NCBI GenBank assembly: GCA_050250875.1
Contig: JBFWNV010000003.1
Coordinates: 310,001-374,000, forward strand
Reading direction: 5' to 3'
Length of the DNA: 64,000 nt
Source of the DNA: CAWAYR01 sp050250875
Lineage (GTDB): Bacteria > Acidobacteriota > Vicinamibacteria > Vicinamibacterales > UBA2999
How positions within the stretch are numbered: the stretch's first letter is position 1; every line of letters begins with the position of its first letter. Under the pieces are notes generated by a model. It was not told where the DNA came from. It saw only the letters and a program-made list of their open reading frames with translations, and did not search any database. A program made the position numbers and the translations under genes. Below, piece after piece: positions 55,496-64,000 of this stretch.

Positions 55496-57940
55496 ATGAG
55501 CCTCCTCACCGACCTCCGCTACGCCGTCCGCTCCCTGGCCCGGGTCAAGGGCCTGGCCCTCACGGTGATCGCCACGCTGGCCCTCGGCATCGGCGCCAAC
55601 GCCGCCATCTTCAGCGTGGTGCGCGGTGTGCTGCTGCGGCCGCTGGTCAACGCGGACGCCGACCGCCTGGTCTACCTGCGCCAGAGCGCGCCGGGCATCG
55701 CCGCCGACAACGCCAACTTCTCGGTGCCCGAGCTGCGCGACCTGCAGGGCCGGGTGAAGTCGCTCTCCGAGTTCGGCGACTTCTCGGTCATCGAGTTCAC
55801 CATGGTCGGCCTGGGCGAGCCGCGCCAGGTACGGGCCGGCGTCGTCGGCGGCTCGTACTTCAAGGTGATGGGGCTGCGGCCGGTGCTCGGCCGCCTGCTC
55901 GGCCCCGGCGACGACGGCCCCAACGCCCCCGGCGCCGCCGTGCTCACCTACCGCTTCTGGACGTCGGCGTTCCAGGCCGATCCGGCGCTGGTCGGCAAGA
56001 CGGTGCGGTTCGGCGATCGCAGCGCCACCATCGTCGGCGTGCTCGAGCCGTCGGTGCCCTACCCGACCGAGACCGAGATCATCGCCAACGTCGTCACCAG
56101 TCCCCACCACCTCGACGCCACCATGGTCGACGGCCGCGTCCACCGCATGACCGAACTCTTCGGGCGGCTGGCGCCCGGCGTCGACCTGGCGACGGCGCGG
56201 GCCGAGCTGCAGGCGGCGCACGGCGCGATCGTCAAGCAGTACCCCGAGGCCTACCCCGCCCAGGCCAACTTCCGCATCGACGTCGTCGGCCTGCGCGACC
56301 AGATCATCTCGCCGGCCCGCACGGTCTTGCTGGTCCTGCTCGCTGCGTCGGGGCTCATCTTCGTCATCGCCTGCTCCAACGTCGCCAACCTGATCCTCGC
56401 CCGCTCGGTCCGCCGCGAGGGCGAGCTGGCGGTGCGCGCGGCGCTCGGCGCCTCGCCCGGCGCGCTGCGCCGGACGCTGCTGGCCGAGAGTCTCCTGCTC
56501 TGCGGCGCCGGGGCCATCCTCGCCCTGCTGATCGCCCGGCCGATGGTCGGCGTGCTGTCGCGCTACGCGGCGCGGTTCTCGGTGCGGGCGCTCGACGTCA
56601 CCGTCGACGCGACGATGCTGTGGGTCGGCGCCGGCCTGGCGCTGGTCGCCGCGGTGCTGCTCGCCTACGTGCCCAAGCTGCCGACCGCCGACGGCGCCAG
56701 CTCGGTGAGCCTGGCCAGCGGCGGCGCCCGCATCACCAGCGGCACCAACCGCCGGCTGCGGCTGTTCGCCATGACGCAGATCGCCGCGTCGTTCGTACTG
56801 CTGGCCGGCGCCGGCATGCTGCTCACGACGCTGGTGGCGCTGCAGCGCACCCGCACCGGCTTCGTCACCGAGAACGTGCTGGCCGTGAACGTCCCGGTCG
56901 TCGACTACACCCGCAAGCCCGAGGAGATCGTCGGCCTCTACCGCGAGGCGGTCCGCCGGCTGTCCGGCCTGCCCGGGGTGCAGAGTGTGGCCGTCGCCAC
57001 CAACGTGCCGTGGCGCGATCCGGGGTTCTTCGCGGCGCAGTTCTCGGTCGAGGGCTACAACAAGGCCGCCGGCGAAGACGACCCGCGCGCCCAGTTCCGC
57101 ACGGTGACGCCGAACTACTTCGCCACGCTCGGCGTGCCGATCGTCGCCGGCCGCGACTTCAACGAGAACGACCGCCGCGGCGAGGAGCGCGTGGTCATCG
57201 TCAGCCAGAGCCTGGCCGAGCGCATGTTCCCGGGCCAGGACGCGGTGAACCGGCGCTTTCAGTGGACCGACCCGGTGATCAAGTTCATCGACGTCAGCGG
57301 CGACATGCGGCGTATCGTCGGCGTCGCCGCCGACGTCGACGACGAGAACATCATCCCGGCGCCGCGGATGACCGTCTACCATCCGCTCGAGCAGGAGATG
57401 GGCGGCGGCCGGCTGTTCCTCAAGACCGCCGTCGACCCCTATTCGCTGGTGCCGACCGTGACGCGGACGATCCGCGAGCTGTCGGCCGACCAGCCGGTCG
57501 AGCGGGCAGCCACGCTCGACGACGTGCGCGCCGAGGTGCTGGCGCCCAACCGGCTGAGCGCGCTGGTCTTCGGCGGTTTCGCCTCGGTGGCGCTGCTCAT
57601 CGCCGTGGTCGGCGTCGCCGGCGTGCTCGCCTTCTCGGTCTCCGCCCGCACGCGCGAGTTCGGGGTCCGCCTGGCGATCGGCTCGGCGCCGCGCCATCTG
57701 CTGCTCGGCGTGCTGCGCGAGGGCGCGGTGATCGCCGGCGCCGGCATCCTCGCCGGCGTCGTCGGCGGCATCGTCCTGGCGCGGGTCGTCGGCAGCTACG
57801 TGGAGGGCGTCGCCATCCCCGATCTGCTGCCGTCGCTGCTGGCCGCGCTGGTGCTCATCGCCGCGGCCGTAGTGGCCTCGTTCGTGCCGGCGGTGCGCGC
57901 GGCGCGGGTCGACGTGATGCAGGCGCTGCGATCCGAGTGA
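55496..57940 (+). CDS. Orphan MacB/FtsX permease (acidobacterial duplicated type)
   Basis: 814 residues. It begins Leu-Thr-Asp-Leu-Arg-Tyr-Ala-Val-Arg-Ser-Leu, then a transmembrane segment with Thr-Leu-Ala-Leu-Gly-Ile-Gly-Ala-Asn-Ala-Ala-Ile-Phe-Ser. This opening is characteristic of the abundant ADOP permeases. Two MacB-type periplasmic domains (about 50-260 and 440-660) alternate with FtsX membrane blocks (about 275-400 and 690-805). No ATPase gene adjoins it, as is usual for ADOP proteins. Function is unknown; a role in export or envelope mechanotransmission is inferred. Confidence 0.93.
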   Translation: MSLLTDLRYAVRSLARVKGLALTVIATLALGIGANAAIFSVVRGVLLRPLVNADADRLVYLRQSAPGIAADNANFSVPELRDLQGRVKSLSEFGDFSVIEFTMVGLGEPRQVRAGVVGGSYFKVMGLRPVLGRLLGPGDDGPNAPGAAVLTYRFWTSAFQADPALVGKTVRFGDRSATIVGVLEPSVPYPTETEIIANVVTSPHHLDATMVDGRVHRMTELFGRLAPGVDLATARAELQAAHGAIVKQYPEAYPAQANFRIDVVGLRDQIISPARTVLLVLLAASGLIFVIACSNVANLILARSVRREGELAVRAALGASPGALRRTLLAESLLLCGAGAILALLIARPMVGVLSRYAARFSVRALDVTVDATMLWVGAGLALVAAVLLAYVPKLPTADGASSVSLASGGARITSGTNRRLRLFAMTQIAASFVLLAGAGMLLTTLVALQRTRTGFVTENVLAVNVPVVDYTRKPEEIVGLYREAVRRLSGLPGVQSVAVATNVPWRDPGFFAAQFSVEGYNKAAGEDDPRAQFRTVTPNYFATLGVPIVAGRDFNENDRRGEERVVIVSQSLAERMFPGQDAVNRRFQWTDPVIKFIDVSGDMRRIVGVAADVDDENIIPAPRMTVYHPLEQEMGGGRLFLKTAVDPYSLVPTVTRTIRELSADQPVERAATLDDVRAEVLAPNRLSALVFGGFASVALLIAVVGVAGVLAFSVSARTREFGVRLAIGSAPRHLLLGVLREGAVIAGAGILAGVVGGIVLARVVGSYVEGVAIPDLLPSLLAALVLIAAAVVASFVPAVRAARVDVMQALRSE

Positions 57941-58003
57941 GCCGCCGGCGGCCGGCTGACACGCCGGGGCGTTCGGTGATGTACTGGGGGCGGAGGCCCG
58001 TGC

Positions 58004-58567
58004 ATGACCCCGCGTCTGACCCTGGCGATCGCCGCCGCCCTCGCCGTTCCCACGCTCCTCGCCGCGCAGCCCGCTCAGAGCACGCCGCCGCGGGAGCAGA
58101 TCGCGCTCGGCGCCACGACGGCGCAGCGCAACGAGGCGGCCCGGGTGCTGGTGCCGCTGCTGAAGGACGTCCGGCGCCGCGCCCAGGCCCCGGTCGAGGT
58201 GCGGCCGGGCACCGTGCCCGACTCGCCCTTCGCCGGCACGCAGACCACGCTCTTCGCCTTCACCATCAGCCAGCGCTCGGTGCCTGTGGACGCCCGGGTG
58301 GTCGCGGCGATGGATCGTCTGATCGCCTGGCAGATCGACGACCCGACGGCGGCTGACACCGCCCGGCTCTTCGATCGCTGGCTCGGCGCGCTGATGGAGA
58401 AGAACACCGGCGCGGTGCTCATCCAGGGCCGCGGGCCGTGCGACGTGGCCTGCATGGCCCAGCGCATGGCGACGCTCGACGAGTCGTGGGGCGCCTCGCC
58501 GCGCGGACGGGCCGAGACGCGCGATCAGGTGCTGCTCGACGCCCTGACCAGCGTCGCCGTGAAGTAG
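58004..58567 (+). CDS. Exported protein of unknown function
   Basis: 187 residues with a signal peptide (about 1-21, Leu-Ala-Ala-Gln-Pro). The mature region is predicted helical with a short strand segment and a Cys-x-x-x-Cys pair (Pro-Cys-Asp-Val-Ala-Cys). No family is recognised. It lies 63 bp after the orphan permease and ends 12 bp from a convergent hydrolase gene. Confidence 0.72.
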   Translation: MTPRLTLAIAAALAVPTLLAAQPAQSTPPREQIALGATTAQRNEAARVLVPLLKDVRRRAQAPVEVRPGTVPDSPFAGTQTTLFAFTISQRSVPVDARVVAAMDRLIAWQIDDPTAADTARLFDRWLGALMEKNTGAVLIQGRGPCDVACMAQRMATLDESWGASPRGRAETRDQVLLDALTSVAVK

Positions 58568-58579
58568 GCGGGCGCGCCC

Positions 58580-59923
58580 TCAGACGCTGTCGCGGCCGTC
58601 GAGATCGAGCACGGTCGCCAGCAGGGTCTGGGCCCCTCGAGTGCAATCGTCCCAGCGGGTCAGCTCGCGCGGCGAGTGGCTGATCCCGCCGACGCTCGGC
58701 ACGAAGATCATCCCCATCGGGCACAGCGCCGCGATCATCTGGGCGTCGTGTCCGGCACCGCTCGGCAGGCGGCGTGTCGCCAGGCCGAGGCGCTCGGCGG
58801 CCCGTCCAATCGCCTGCTGCACGCCGCTGTGCGCCGGCGCGGGCGGATTGGTCGTCGCCAGCGTGAGCGCGATCGTCGTCCCGGTCTCGCGCGCGATCGT
58901 TGCCGCCTCGGCGCGGGTCGCCACGCCGAGCGCGTCGAGGACGCCGGTGGACAGGTCGCGGAACTCGACGCTGAGCGAGACCCGGCCGGGGACCACGTTC
59001 GGGGAGTTGGGCTCGACCTCGAGCCGGCCGACCGTGCCGACCTGCCGGCCCTGGCGGTCGGCGGCGATCCGCCGCACGGCGAGCACCAGGCGCGACGCCG
59101 CCACCAGCGCGTCCTGCCGGGCGTCCATCGGCGTGGTGCCGGCGTGATTGGCCATGCCCGCCACGACGACGTCGTAGCGGTGGATCGCGACGATGCCCTC
59201 GACGATGCCGATCGGCACCGCCGCACCGTCGAGCGTGGCGCCCTGCTCGATGTGCAGCTCGACGTAGGCGTGCCAGCTGCCCCGCGGGCGGACGGCCTGC
59301 TCGATGCGGGCCGGGTCGCCGCCGATGCGGCGGATCGCCTCGGCGCGGCGCAGGCCGTTCCACGTCTGGTCGAGGTCGCCGGCCTTCAGGTCGCCGGCGA
59401 CGATGCGGCTGCACGCCGTGCCCTTGCCGAACGCGGTGCTCTCCTCGTGCGCCCACAGCACCAGTTCGAGCGGATGCCGCGTCGCCAGGCCGGCCGCGCG
59501 CACCGCCTGCAGTACCTCGAGCGAGGCCAGGGTGCCGAGATCGCCGTCGAAGTTGCCGCCGCCGGGCACCGAGTCGATATGGGATCCGAACAGAATCGGC
59601 GGCCCGGTGCCGTCGCCCAGCCGCACGAAGACGTTGCCGGCCGGGTCGAGGCGGGGCGTGAGCCCGGCCGTCCGCACCTCGTCGAGGAACCACGCGCGCG
59701 CCGCGAGGTCGGCGTCCGAGTAGGCGACGCGGCTCACCCCGTCGGCGAAGGTCCCGCCCGCGGGCCGGCCGAACGTGCTCAGTTGCTCGAGGCGGCGGCG
59801 CAGCCGGCGGCCGTCCACCTCGGGCAGCGCCGCGCCCTGGCGCCAGGCGCCCGCGGGACCGGCCACCAGGGCCGCGCCGGCGGCGGCGAGCACCTCGCGG
59901 CGCGTCGGCCGGGCGTGGCTCAT
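58580..59923 (-). CDS. Tat-exported M20 Zn-hydrolase (allantoate/N-carbamoyl amino acid amidohydrolase type)
   Basis: 447 residues. A twin-arginine signal (Thr-Arg-Arg-Glu-Val-Leu-Ala) is present. Metal-site motifs are Gly-Ser-His-Ile-Asp-Ser-Val-Pro-x-Gly-Gly-x-Phe-Asp-Gly, His-Glu-Glu-Ser and Glu-Leu-His-Ile-Glu-Gln-Gly. The dimerisation-domain Asn-His-Ala-Gly-Thr-Thr-Pro-Met is present too. The family hydrolyses N-carbamoyl amino acids, ureidoglycolate or allantoate. Its start overlaps the IorB-type gene stop (ATGA), so it works with that molybdenum hydroxylase, possibly in purine or N-heterocycle breakdown in the periplasm. The exact substrate is unknown. Confidence 0.92.
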   Translation of the reverse strand: MSHARPTRREVLAAAGAALVAGPAGAWRQGAALPEVDGRRLRRRLEQLSTFGRPAGGTFADGVSRVAYSDADLAARAWFLDEVRTAGLTPRLDPAGNVFVRLGDGTGPPILFGSHIDSVPGGGNFDGDLGTLASLEVLQAVRAAGLATRHPLELVLWAHEESTAFGKGTACSRIVAGDLKAGDLDQTWNGLRRAEAIRRIGGDPARIEQAVRPRGSWHAYVELHIEQGATLDGAAVPIGIVEGIVAIHRYDVVVAGMANHAGTTPMDARQDALVAASRLVLAVRRIAADRQGRQVGTVGRLEVEPNSPNVVPGRVSLSVEFRDLSTGVLDALGVATRAEAATIARETGTTIALTLATTNPPAPAHSGVQQAIGRAAERLGLATRRLPSGAGHDAQMIAALCPMGMIFVPSVGGISHSPRELTRWDDCTRGAQTLLATVLDLDGRDSV

Positions 59924-62292
59924 ACCCCGGCGGCTTTCAACGCCGCCAGCACGCGCTCGGGCCGGAACGGCACCCGCCGCAGCCGCACCCCGGTGGCGTC
60001 GAAGATCGCGTTCGCCACCGCCGCCAGCAGCGGCTTGCACACCGTCTCGCCGGCGCCGTAGTGCGGCAGGTCGTCGCGGTCGGGCCGTGGATCGCCGTTG
60101 ACCAGCACCACGTCGATCCGGTCCGGCGTGTCGGCGTGGGTCAGCGTCGGCGAACTGGCCCAGTCCACGCTGGTCACCTTCGCGGTGTCGAACCGCACTT
60201 CCTCGTAGAGGGCCCGGCTGAGCGAGTGCAGCATGCCGCACTCGATGGTCCGCGTCAGCGCCGCGGGGTTGATGACGAGGCCGCAGTCGTGCGCGCACGA
60301 GATGCGCTTCGCCCACACCCGTCCGGTGCGGCGATTCACCTCCACCTCGACGACCTGCGCCACCACGGTCTGGCTGCGGAACGCGTACGCGAACCCGCGT
60401 CCGGTCAGCACGTCGCCGCTGCCGCGGGGCTTGGGCGAGGGCCTGGCGTCCCACCCGTAGGCCTTCAGCACGGCGTCGAGCACGGCGATCGACCGCGCCC
60501 GCTTGAAGCCGCTGTCGTCGTCGGCGGCCGCGGTGAACAGCGCGCGGCGGAACGCCGCCGGGTCGGCCTTGGCCGCCGCGGCGCATTCGTCGATGAACGA
60601 CTCGGCGGCGAAGGTCACCTGCGGCCCGTCGGGGTCGCGCAGGTTGCCGGTGCGCAGCGGCGTCTCCCAGACCAGCGGCAGGCTGACGACGTGGGTCGTC
60701 TGCCGGCGGTGAGGCACGGCGTACATGTCGGAGGGCACCGAGGCCCGGCCGCGCGCCGGCGTCGCCTTGCGCTGCCCGGTCAACTGCGCCACGAGCACGG
60801 TGTCGGGCTCGTTGTAGCCGAGATGGTTGTGGTCGGCGGCGCGGGCCTCGTAGTCGAGCGCCACCAGCCGCCCGGCCGCGTCGAGCCCGCCGCGCATCGT
60901 CACCGCGTAGGCCGGGCCCTTGGTGTCCCACGCCGTCTCCTCGTCGCGCATCCACTGCACGCGCACCGGCCGGCCGAGTTCGCTGGCCAGGAGCGCCGCC
61001 TCGAAGCCGGCGTCGTCGGCGGCGGTGCGACCGTAGGCCTGCGGCCCGTCCATCCACACGACGCGCACGCGATCGCGCGGCATCTTCAGGAACGCCGCGA
61101 CGCCGTTGCGCAGGCCGTACGACTTCATGTCGTTGGAGTAGATGGTCAGCTGGCCGCCGGTGGGATCGGCCGTGGCATGGGCCGGGCCCATCGCGGTGTG
61201 GCCCTGGAACGGCACGTCGTAGCGCGCCTCGACGACGGTGGCGGCCGCGGCCAACGCCGCGGTCGGATCGCCGACGACCACCGGCGCGCCGCTGGACGAC
61301 GGCGTCGCCGACCGCATGTAGTCGAAGAGCCGATCGGACGCCGGGAACGGCGCCGCCGCCGGCGCCCGCCAGTCGCATTTCAGCTGCCGGGCCCCGCGAA
61401 TGGCCTGCTCTTCGCGCTCGAAGACGACGGCCACGTAGTTGCCGCGGGTCACCACCCGGACGAACCCGGGCAGGCTCCGCACCGATGCCTCGTCCACCGA
61501 CACCAGCGTCGCGCCGGCCTGCGGCGGCTTGACGTTGCGGGCGTGCACCATGCCGGGGAGCCGCACGTCCACGGCCCACTTCAGGGAGCCGTCCACCTTG
61601 GCCGGGATGTCGTAGCGCGGCGGCGACTGGCCGACGTGCTTCAGCGCCGACACCGGCTTGACCTTCGCCTGGCCGGTCGTGGCGTCGACGTTGCGGCCGT
61701 CGAGCGTGACGTTGAAACGCCGGCCGCCGATGAGCTCGCCGTAGCTGACGCGCCGGGCGGCGTCGCCGCGCGCCGACACCACGCCGTCGCTGACGACGAG
61801 ATCGCCCGCCGGCACCCCCAGCCGCGCCGCCGCCATGTCGAGCAGCACGCGCCGAGCCTCGGCGGCGACGCGACGCATCGGCCAGCCGTCCACCTGCAGC
61901 GCATCCGACCCGCCCGAGCCGCCCTGATCGACGGTGACGTCGGTGCTGCCCATCACGACGCTGGTCTGGGCGTAGGCGAGATCGAGCTCATCGGCCAGCA
62001 GTTGACGGAACGCCGTGCCGGTGCCCTGGCCGAGGTCGGTCTTGCCGGCGAACAGCGTCGCCGTCGAGTCCGGCCGGATGACGATCCACGAGTCGAGCTG
62101 GCGGAAGTCGAGGTCGGGATACGGCCCGGCGGCGGCTTGTGCCGTCGCCGTGCCGCTGGCGACGAGGCCGGGCGCGGCGGCGAGGCCGGCGACGAACAGG
62201 CCGGACTGCGTCAGGAAGGCACGGCGCGACGACTGGAAGCGCCGTTCGGCGTCGAGCACGTGGGCCGGCACGTCGGCGGTGAGGCGGCTCAT
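59920..62292 (-). CDS. Tat-exported molybdopterin subunit, isoquinoline 1-oxidoreductase beta type
   Basis: 790 residues. A twin-arginine signal (Ser-Ser-Arg-Arg-Ala-Phe-Leu-Thr) lies about 22 residues in, followed by a hydrophobic segment. The body contains the aldehyde oxidase/xanthine dehydrogenase molybdopterin-binding regions: Gly-Lys-Thr-Asp-Leu-Gly-Gln-Gly (Mo-pocket Gln), Arg-Val-Val-Trp-Met-Asp-Gly, and catalytic Glu in Gly-Ala-Gly-Glu-Thr. The IorB family pairs with a small 2Fe-2S subunit, encoded just upstream with an ATGA overlap, and lacks an FAD subunit. The substrate may be an N-heterocycle, but this is not proven. Confidence 0.92.
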   Translation of the reverse strand: MSRLTADVPAHVLDAERRFQSSRRAFLTQSGLFVAGLAAAPGLVASGTATAQAAAGPYPDLDFRQLDSWIVIRPDSTATLFAGKTDLGQGTGTAFRQLLADELDLAYAQTSVVMGSTDVTVDQGGSGGSDALQVDGWPMRRVAAEARRVLLDMAAARLGVPAGDLVVSDGVVSARGDAARRVSYGELIGGRRFNVTLDGRNVDATTGQAKVKPVSALKHVGQSPPRYDIPAKVDGSLKWAVDVRLPGMVHARNVKPPQAGATLVSVDEASVRSLPGFVRVVTRGNYVAVVFEREEQAIRGARQLKCDWRAPAAAPFPASDRLFDYMRSATPSSSGAPVVVGDPTAALAAAATVVEARYDVPFQGHTAMGPAHATADPTGGQLTIYSNDMKSYGLRNGVAAFLKMPRDRVRVVWMDGPQAYGRTAADDAGFEAALLASELGRPVRVQWMRDEETAWDTKGPAYAVTMRGGLDAAGRLVALDYEARAADHNHLGYNEPDTVLVAQLTGQRKATPARGRASVPSDMYAVPHRRQTTHVVSLPLVWETPLRTGNLRDPDGPQVTFAAESFIDECAAAAKADPAAFRRALFTAAADDDSGFKRARSIAVLDAVLKAYGWDARPSPKPRGSGDVLTGRGFAYAFRSQTVVAQVVEVEVNRRTGRVWAKRISCAHDCGLVINPAALTRTIECGMLHSLSRALYEEVRFDTAKVTSVDWASSPTLTHADTPDRIDVVLVNGDPRPDRDDLPHYGAGETVCKPLLAAVANAIFDATGVRLRRVPFRPERVLAALKAAGV

Positions 62293-62777
62293 GCGGCACC
62301 GCCGTCGGCGGCGGTCGCCGGGGTGAGGCCGGCGGCCCGCCTGATCGCCGCCTGCACGCGGTAATAGGTCATGCACCGGCACAGCGTGCGCGACATCGCC
62401 TGGCGGATCTCGGCGTCGCTCGGCCGCGGCGTGCGGTCGAGCAGCACCTTGGCCGTGAGGATCTGGCCGTTCTGACAGAAGCCGCACTGCGGCACCTGCT
62501 CGTCGATCCACGCCTGCTGCAGCGGGTGCAGCCGGCCGCCCTGCGCCAGGCCCTCGAGCGTGGTGATCTCGCGATGCTGCACCGTGCCGGCTTGCCGCAC
62601 GCACGAGCGCACCGCCTCGCCGTCCACGATGACGGTGCAGGCGCCGCACTGCCCCAGGCCGCAGCCGAACCGCGGCCCCTGCAGGCCGAGGTCGTTGCGC
62701 AGCACGTAGAGCAACGGCGTGGCCGGATCGACGTCCACGGTGTGAGGGCGTCCGTTGACGCGCAGGATGATTGGCAT
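62289..62777 (-). CDS. 2Fe-2S subunit, isoquinoline 1-oxidoreductase alpha type
   Basis: 162 residues. The first 2Fe-2S site is Gly-Cys-Gly-Leu-Gly-Gln-Cys-Gly-Ala-Cys with a fourth Cys in Arg-Ser-Cys-Val. The second uses Cys-Gly-Phe-Cys and Cys-Arg-Cys-Met. The Arg-Phe-Gly-Cys-Gly-Leu-Gly-Gln form is typical of IorA-like subunits. It has no signal, so it is probably co-exported with the Tat-signal-bearing large subunit. It overlaps that gene by 4 bp and heads the three-gene operon with the M20 hydrolase. Confidence 0.94.
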   Translation of the reverse strand: MPIILRVNGRPHTVDVDPATPLLYVLRNDLGLQGPRFGCGLGQCGACTVIVDGEAVRSCVRQAGTVQHREITTLEGLAQGGRLHPLQQAWIDEQVPQCGFCQNGQILTAKVLLDRTPRPSDAEIRQAMSRTLCRCMTYYRVQAAIRRAAGLTPATAADGGAA

Positions 62778-62883
62778 CGTCGTCTCCCGGGCGGCCGTGG
62801 CGGCGAGCCCGGGTGCAGTGTCCCGGACGCGGCCGGCGAATGCAAGCCGGGCCGTGCCCCCTCCGCTAGGATCGGACAGGGCG

Positions 62884-63162
62884 ATGGCCGAGCACCTGCC
62901 GGACGACGACGCACTGGCAATCCCGATCGAGCGCGAGCTCGATCTGCACGCCTTCCGCCCGCGCGACATCGCGGCCGTCGTCGAGGAGTTCGTGACCGCG
63001 GCGCAGACGGCCGGTCTCCACGAGGTGCGGCTGATTCACGGCCGGGGCCGGGGCGTGCAGCGCGGCATCGTCCAGGCGGCGCTGGAGCGGCACCCGGCGG
63101 TGGCGGAGTTCTGGGACGACACGGCCTCCCACCTCGGCGCCACGATCGCCCGACTACACTAG
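62884..63162 (+). CDS. Small Smr-domain protein
   Basis: 92 residues, almost entirely an Smr domain: Glu-Leu-Asp-Leu-His-Ala-Phe near the start and Leu-Ile-His-Gly-Arg-Gly-Arg-Gly-Val in the centre. Stand-alone Smr proteins have been linked to nicking of DNA or cleavage of RNA, for example at ribosomes. The domain is intact. It is divergent from the IorA-like gene (106 bp between starts) and followed 7 bp later by a secreted repeat protein gene. Confidence 0.92.
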   Translation: MAEHLPDDDALAIPIERELDLHAFRPRDIAAVVEEFVTAAQTAGLHEVRLIHGRGRGVQRGIVQAALERHPAVAEFWDDTASHLGATIARLH

Positions 63163-63169
63163 ATCGCAG

Positions 63170-64000
63170 ATGGGTTCGCCCGGAACATCGCGCGTCCCCG
63201 TGGCGGCGAGTCTGACGCTTCTGCTGACCCTGTGGACGCCGGCGGCCGCCTCGGCACAGGACGCGCCAGGCCCGGTCGTCGACGCCGGGCCCGATCAGGT
63301 CGTGTCCCTGCCGGCGATCGCGCGCCTCGAGGGCCGGGTCGCCGCCGAGGGTCTCGTCACGGTGCGCTGGAGTCTGGTGAGCGGCCCGGGCTCGGCCGAG
63401 TTCCGCGACCCGACGTCGCCCGGCACCGAGGTGGCGCTCGCCGTCGCCGGCACCTACCTCCTCCGGTTGAACGCGTCCGACGGCGTCGCGGCGGCCGGCG
63501 ACGACGTGACGATCGTGGTCGTCGAAGCCAACGCCCCTCCGGTGGTCTTCGCCGGCGAGGATCAGACCCTGGCCATCGCCGACACCGCGACGCTCGACGG
63601 CCGCGCCTCCGACGACGGGCGACCCGGCCGGCTGTCGGTGGCGTGGAGCGTGCTCGGCGGTCCGGGCACGGTGACGATGCCCGATGCCTCGCGGCCCCGG
63701 ACCACCGCGCGCTTCGGCGCCCCGGGCGTCTACGTCCTTCGCCTGACCGCCTCGGACGGCACGGAGACGATCAGCGACGACGTCACCGTCACGGTCACCG
63801 CGCCGAACGCGGCGCCGCGCGTGTCGGCCGGGCCGGATCGATCGGTGACCCTGCCGGCGGCCGTGCGGCTCACCGGCACGGTCGCCGATGACGGCGTGCC
63901 CGGGCAGCCCGGCGGGCTCGCGACCGCCTGGACGAAGGTGAGCGGCCCGGGCGCGGTGACGTTCGCCGCGCCCGACTCCGCCGCCACGGAGGTCCGCTTC
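63170..64000 (+). CDS. Secreted PKD/K319L-like repeat protein, N-terminal part (partial)
   Basis: An open frame from ATG 63170 runs to the window edge, 277 residues without a stop. A signal peptide (about 8-31, Ala-Ser-Ala-Gln) is followed by at least three repeats of about 88 residues. Each begins Val-x-Ala-Gly-(Pro/Glu)-Asp-(Gln/Arg) and later shows Trp-Ser or Trp-Thr, then Gly-Pro-Gly, then Tyr-x-Leu-Arg-Leu-x-Ala-Ser-Asp-Gly. This is the pattern of PKD-type domains such as those in K319L-like and REJ proteins. Such repeats usually space adhesins or surface enzymes. The C-terminal function lies outside the window. Confidence 0.85.
   Translation, partial: MGSPGTSRVPVAASLTLLLTLWTPAAASAQDAPGPVVDAGPDQVVSLPAIARLEGRVAAEGLVTVRWSLVSGPGSAEFRDPTSPGTEVALAVAGTYLLRLNASDGVAAAGDDVTIVVVEANAPPVVFAGEDQTLAIADTATLDGRASDDGRPGRLSVAWSVLGGPGTVTMPDASRPRTTARFGAPGVYVLRLTASDGTETISDDVTVTVTAPNAAPRVSAGPDRSVTLPAAVRLTGTVADDGVPGQPGGLATAWTKVSGPGAVTFAAPDSAATEVRF

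Overview
The window is very GC-rich, gene-dense chromosomal DNA with strong third-position GC bias, which opens many long false antisense frames. The content suggests a Gram-negative, heterotrophic soil-type bacterium, most likely Acidobacteriota (Vicinamibacteria-like). Supporting features are an orphan MacB/FtsX permease of the acidobacterial duplicated type, several Tat-exported molybdenum hydroxylases, many secreted peptidases and amidohydrolases, a zincin/beta-propeller/outer-membrane-barrel protein, and PKD-like secreted repeats. This placement is inference from gene content; no rRNA or marker gene is present.

Layout. 1-3.6 kb: end of a two-domain universal stress protein (Usp), a single-domain Usp, a pentaheme cytochrome, small membrane and Met/His-rich exported proteins, and a Tat-exported M15-like peptidase. 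3.6-9.7 kb: an L,D-transpeptidase, then an ABC ATPase, FtsX permease and HlyD adaptor forming a MacAB-like exporter. 9.7-13.8 kb: an amidase/APC-permease pair divergent from a Tat-exported PLP enzyme. 13.8-15 kb: a DUF1810 gene bracketed by inverted copies of a 20-bp palindrome, then about 570 bp without a gene. 15-25.2 kb: a tightly overlapping operon of GNAT-aminotransferase fusion, amidohydrolase, aldehyde dehydrogenase, APC permease, lipoprotein amidohydrolase and lipoprotein M28 peptidase, probably for uptake and breakdown of an amino compound or peptide. 25.2-29.5 kb: a hybrid histidine kinase divergent from a receiver-HATPase protein and a STAS protein.

29.5-35 kb: an orphan molybdenum-hydroxylase large subunit, a palindromic intergenic element, a TetR regulator behind a long dyad, a frame-disrupted MFS transporter, and a CBS protein. 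34.6-38.3 kb: an outer-membrane protein and the zincin-propeller-barrel protein. 38.5-41.1 kb: a second two-domain/one-domain Usp module and an M23 peptidase. 41.1-46.3 kb: gamma-glutamyltransferase, a GT-C type membrane glycosyltransferase carrying a (GA)16 tract inside a pair of ~147-bp inverted repeats, and an M19 dipeptidase-like protein. 46.5-51.9 kb: a complete molybdenum hydroxylase operon (Tat 2Fe-2S, Mo, FAD subunits) with its own cytochrome b and a small unknown protein, suggesting a respiratory-chain-linked periplasmic oxidoreductase.

52-64 kb: cupin, double-HD phosphohydrolase, QueD-like enzyme, exported unknown proteins, orphan permease, an M20 hydrolase coupled to a third molybdenum hydroxylase (IorAB type), an Smr protein, and the start of a secreted PKD-repeat protein cut by the window edge. 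The most striking signals are the inverted-repeat cassette with its dinucleotide tract, the paired GGGGCTC-heptamer elements, and the cytochrome-b-linked molybdenum hydroxylase. No tRNA, rRNA or CRISPR array was seen.
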